This document shows positions 59,701 through 64,000 of a stretch of 64,000 nt of DNA, piece by piece. Under the pieces are notes generated by a model that was not told the origin of the DNA, made no database searches, and was given only the letters and a program-made list of their open reading frames with translations. The stretch comes from Acephala macrosclerotiorum (lineage: Eukaryota > Ascomycota > Leotiomycetes > Helotiales > Mollisiaceae). The translations under genes and the position numbers were made by a program. Within the stretch, counting starts at the first letter, position 1; each line of letters opens with the position of its first letter. The stretch lies in NCBI GenBank assembly GCA_014904845.1, contig MU119355.1, positions 62,001 to 126,000 on the forward strand, written 5' to 3'.

Positions 59701-62596
59701 AAAGTAAATTTGAATCTTTCAAGTAATTGTTTATACATTTGATAGTAATAATAATATTTAGTAAAATGTTAAATATATTTAGTATTTACATTATAATTAA
59801 TTCGTTGAAATTTTTTTATAAAACGTTGTATCAATAAATAATTAAAATGTTTATACAATTAATGTAATTTTATATCGATAAAATAATTTCAAATTAAATT
59901 CTTTTCTAATTAATATAATAATATTTATAAGTAATTTTATTTTTTTTATAATAAAAACGATTTTATTTTTTTAAATTAAAATATTTTTTAAATTATTGAA
60001 TTTTATATTTATAATATTCATATTTTGAATACAAAATAAAAAAAGTATATTTACAAAAATAATATAAAAAGTAATAATATTTAATAAAATATTAATTCGA
60101 ATAATTTTTTACAATAAAACAATATTTTTACTAAAGCGAATCTTATAAATTTTAATCGTAAATATATTTAATTAAATATTAATATCAAATTTTCGTAGTA
60201 TTATAAATTGCAATTAATTAATAATTAATATTTCGACGATTTTATTATTTAATATAATCTCTTAAAAAACTTTTAAAAAATATCGATTTTCGAAAATAAA
60301 AAATAAATATTAATTCGATTCAAATAATTCAAATTATAATAATAAAATATTAAATATATTTTCTCTCGTAATAATATAACGAATAGATTAATTATTTAAA
60401 ATAATTACTATTTACATATTATCGATTTTTTTAAATTCGATAAAATAATTTTTATTTTTATTTTTTATTTTTATATTTATTAGTAATTAATCAATTTTTA
60501 TTATTTAATTATTTTCTAATAAATTTTCTATTTTTTCGATTTTAATAAAAAAATTCTAATAATAAATTATTGTAATATTTCAATTTATTATATATTAAAT
60601 TTATTATCGAAATTTTATATATATTTATTATCGATTTTTTATTGTATATTTTATTAATTAATATTTCGATTTACTATAAATATAATATTTTTTTTAATAT
60701 AATATTTTTTAAAATCTATGATTTTTATAATATTTATTTCAAAAAAATTTTTAATTTTAATATTTTCGATTTTATATTCGATTATATTTTCTATTTCGTT
60801 TTTTATAAATATTATTAATTTAATTTTAATCGAATTTATTTTTTTTTTGATTTTGAGAAATAAAATTTAAATTATACTATTATATTTCACGTAATCGCGT
60901 CGTAATATTTATTATTAATCGCAATTCAATATAAACGCTTTTAAAAGTATTAACAAATTTATAAAAAATAAAATTGTATTTTTTAATACTTCGATAAATA
61001 TTAATAATTTGATTTTACAAATTATATTTTATTTGATATTTCGATAATAAATCTAATTAAATTTTTTAAAATTGATTGAAAAATATTTGTAAATATTTCA
61101 ATTTAATTTTTATTAAATTAATCGTAATAATTTTTATTACAATTGTTTTTTTCTATAAAAATATATATAATTAATAATTTTTTTTAATTTCGAAATAAGT
61201 TTTTATTATTATTATTAATATAATAAAATCGAAATTTTTTTCTAGAAATTTATTGAAATAAAACGCGTTTATACGTTTTATAAAATTAATAGAAAATATT
61301 TTATCGTATTAATTTTAAAATAATTCGATTTTATTACAATAATTATAAAAAATTAACAATTTGTAATTAAAAATATCGTATAATTTTTTATTATACTTTT
61401 TATTATTAATATAAATTTTTATTAAATTTATAAACAATTTAATAAAAATACTTTATAAATTATTATATTGATTCGATTATTATTAAAAAAATTACTAATA
61501 AATATATTAAATATTTTATATTATATTAAACAAATTTATATTTATAAAAAGAATTATAATAAGAAAAATATAAAAAATATTCGTAGAAATAATTGTATTT
61601 ATAGTAAAAAAATTCGTACTAGTAATTAAAATCGTAAAAATAATTACATTTTAATTATTAAATACTAATATTGAAATACTTTGATTTATTAATTAAATTA
61701 ATCGATTTTATCGAAAAAAAAAAATTTTATTTTTCAATTAATCGACGATTTCTATTTGTATTTATTTATAAAACTTTTTTTATTAAAAAACTTTTTTCAA
61801 ATTATCGATAATAAACTTTTTATTTTTCGATATTTAAATTTTGTAAATACGTAAAAAGTCTCGTAAACGACGTATAAAATTTTTATATATCAAATATAAA
61901 ATTTTTTATAAACAATTTTTAAAAATTTTTTAAAAAATTTTTTATAAATTATAATCAAAAAATTTTTTCTTTTTATATATTTTAAAGCGATAAAAAATAT
62001 ATTTATTTAATAATATTTTATTAAAATTTTTATTATTCGTAAAATCGAAATCTTTTTTTTATTTATTTTTATTATAAAAAAATTTAATTTTAAATAAATT
62101 TACTATTTTAAAAAATAATTATACAATAAATAATAAAAAAATTAAAAGTTTTAATTCGAATTCAAATAAATATTATTATTAATATTTATACGTTTTTGAT
62201 TAAATAATAAATAAAAATACAAAATTTCTTTTAAAAAATTCGTTTTTAATATAAATTCGAGTAAATTAATACAAATTTGAAATTGTTTTTACGTTTTTTT
62301 ATTCGTTTTTTATAAACGTTATTATTTTATATAATAAATGCAAATTTGAAAAGTAAATATAAATTTAAAATTACTTTCGTATTGTTTTTTTTAAGTTTTT
62401 AATAGTCTCAATATTTTTAACGCGTTTTTACAAAAGAATTTTTGTAAATTTTTATTTTTTCAAAAATATATTAATTATTCTAAGTATTTTTTTACAAAGA
62501 ATAAACTATTTAAAAAATTTTTTTTTTTTTTATAAATCAATTTTTTTTAAATAAAAATCTAACTATTTTGTAATTAATTGAACAATTACTAATTAG

Positions 62597-62804
62597 TATT
62601 AATATTATTAAAAATACTTATTACTAGTAATAAATTAAAAACGAAATAAATAAATAAATTAAATAATTCATTGATTAATTATAAGTTCTAAATCTAATAA
62701 ACGCGCAAAAATTAAAAAATATAATTTCAATTTTAGTATAAACGGCGTTAGTCCCGATCTGGCCTAGTATCGCACGTGATTACTAAACTAATATTGTACT
62801 TACA
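62597..62804. repeat. Right LTR (208 bp)
   Basis: Partner of 56517-56724. The core CCCGATCTGGCCTAGTA and the palindrome CACGTG are intact, while the bases around it are decayed further than in the left copy (for example GCGCAAGC reads GTATAAAC). Confidence 0.85.
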
Positions 62805-64000
62805 AATAATTTAATTATATGAATTTAATAAAAATTTTCAAAATAATATTAATTATTTTAAAATAAAAATAAATTTTTTTAAAAAATATTTATAATAATT
62901 TTAAACGTTATTAATTATATTATATTGAATTAAAAATAAAATATTAATAAATTTTTATAATTTTATTATCGAATTCGTTATAATTATTTAATTTTTTTAA
63001 ATTTTTAATTTTATTATTAAAAAAAAAATTAATAATATTTATTTATAAAAAGTTTTTTAAAAATTTATTAATTTATTTTAATAATAATAATTTTTATATT
63101 AATAAAAATAATTTTTAATTTTAATTTTTTTAATTTTTATTAATATATAAATTATTTTTAAATTCGTTTTAAAATATTTAATATATATTAATAATATAAT
63201 TTTAATTTTCATTTAAATTTTTTTTAATAAATTTTATATTTATTTTATTTAATAATTTTTATTATTTAATTTTTATTATATATTTTTTTCGTTTAATTAA
63301 TTTTTTTTAAATATTTTATTTCGTTTAATTAATTTTTTAAATTTTTTTATTTATTAATTAAATTAAATTAAATTTTTTCTCGTTTAATCGATTTTTTAAA
63401 GTATTTTATTTATTAATTAAATCGAATTAATTATTGTTATACGAATTATATAATTATATTAATATTAATATTTTATTTTTTAAAATTTCAATTTATTTAT
63501 TTAAATTTTTTTTATATTATTAATACTCGATATTATTATTTTTTTTATTAAAGTTTACAATTTAAAATTTTTATTTTATTTTAAATAAATTTTATTTATT
63601 ATATAAAACTTTTTTTTATAATTATAAAATTTTTTATTTTTTATTTATTTATTTGTAATTTATATTTTAATTTTAATTATATATATTAATTTATATTTAT
63701 TTAAAAGTTTTATTTATATTAATCGTTTTATATTCGAATTTTAAATTCGTATTTTATTTTATTTTTCGATTTTATTCAATAAAATATTTTAAAAAATATT
63801 ATACGTAAAATTTTACAAAAAAATATAATAATAATAATTTTAATAATAAATTTTTATATTAAAAGTAAAAATAAAATAAAATTATAATTATTAAAAAAAA
63901 AATTTAATATTACGAATATTATTAAAATATATATATATATATATTATATATTAAATAAAAATATAAAATAAAAAAATTCAAAAAAAAAAATTTAAAAAAA

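Larger units (their letters stand above)
56517..62804. mobile_element. Structurally complete LTR-retrotransposon skeleton, 6.29 kb
   Basis: Two direct repeats of exactly 208 bp end in TACA and bracket 5.87 kb. The five bases outside each end are identical (AATAA at 56512-56516 and 62805-62809), as expected for a retrotransposon target-site duplication, although a five-base A/T match can arise by chance here. No gag or pol frame survives because of decay, and I cannot name the superfamily. No clear primer-binding site or polypurine tract is legible. Orientation is unknown. Confidence 0.8.
51945..64000. repeat. A+T-rich decayed transposon block (RIP-type)
   Basis: Twelve kilobases of nearly pure A+T to the window edge, with no reading frame of gene size. 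The decay is by C-to-T and G-to-A changes: where two copies can be compared (56517-56724 with 62597-62804) I see only transitions. Most surviving cytosines in the left third are followed by G. The block contains one structurally complete LTR element, one internally deleted relative and two tandem arrays. Established knowledge: in Pezizomycotina such blocks arise from repeat-induced point mutation of duplicated DNA and are usually heterochromatic. A centromeric position cannot be judged from sequence. Confidence 0.93.

Noticed and set aside
51945..64000. Telomere or centromere
   Set aside because: No telomeric hexamer array is present, and A+T-rich decayed transposons also occur far from centromeres; sequence alone cannot decide.
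1..64000. Biosynthetic cluster, CRISPR array, tRNA or rRNA genes
   Set aside because: No PKS/NRPS-type or tailoring clusters, no spaced direct repeats, and no T-loop-like GGTTCGAATCC signature seen on either strand.

Overview
The window is nuclear DNA of a filamentous ascomycete. The evidence is short GT-AG introns with CTAAC-type branch sites, single-copy fungal housekeeping genes on both strands, and a C-to-T/G-to-A decayed transposon block of the kind left by repeat-induced point mutation (RIP). The protein wording and the large AT block suggest Pezizomycotina, possibly Leotiomycetes; that placement is inference. Most exon joins below were read by hand, and each stated length is a whole number of codons.

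Left part (1-31 kb): a neurofibromin/IRA-type RasGAP (minus, 3' end off the window), the nuclear 5'-3' exonuclease Rat1 (minus), the vesicle tether Uso1 (plus), cytoplasmic isoleucyl-tRNA synthetase (plus), a 59-residue twin-CX9C mitochondrial protein in three small exons (minus), the half-bridge protein Sfi1 (plus), the V-ATPase assembly factor Rav1 (plus) and an OPT-family transporter (minus).

Middle (31-51 kb): a sterol-glucosyltransferase-like enzyme with a C-terminal region like that of VPS13 (minus), an unrecognised low-complexity protein (minus), a PDK1/Pkh kinase (plus), a short-chain dehydrogenase with a 25-nt microexon (plus), the SWI/SNF subunit Snf12 (minus), the Mo25-like HymA (minus), a PRMT3-type arginine methyltransferase (plus) and an FMN-binding split-barrel protein (minus). 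These are dispersed housekeeping and signalling genes; I see no biosynthetic cluster, no tRNA or rRNA gene and no CRISPR array.

Right part (about 51.94-64 kb): almost pure A+T with no usable reading frame. It is not featureless. It holds a complete LTR-retrotransposon skeleton (56517-62804, two 208-bp LTRs, matching 5-bp flanks) and, just to its left, an internally deleted and more decayed relative (about 52566-55395), plus tandem repeats. Cytosines that survive are mostly in CpG, and non-CpG G and C are unevenly split between the two halves of the complete element. The most unusual items are this CpG-sparing decay, the glycosyltransferase fusion with its in-frame upstream TAG, the hidden CX9C gene, and a few odd introns.
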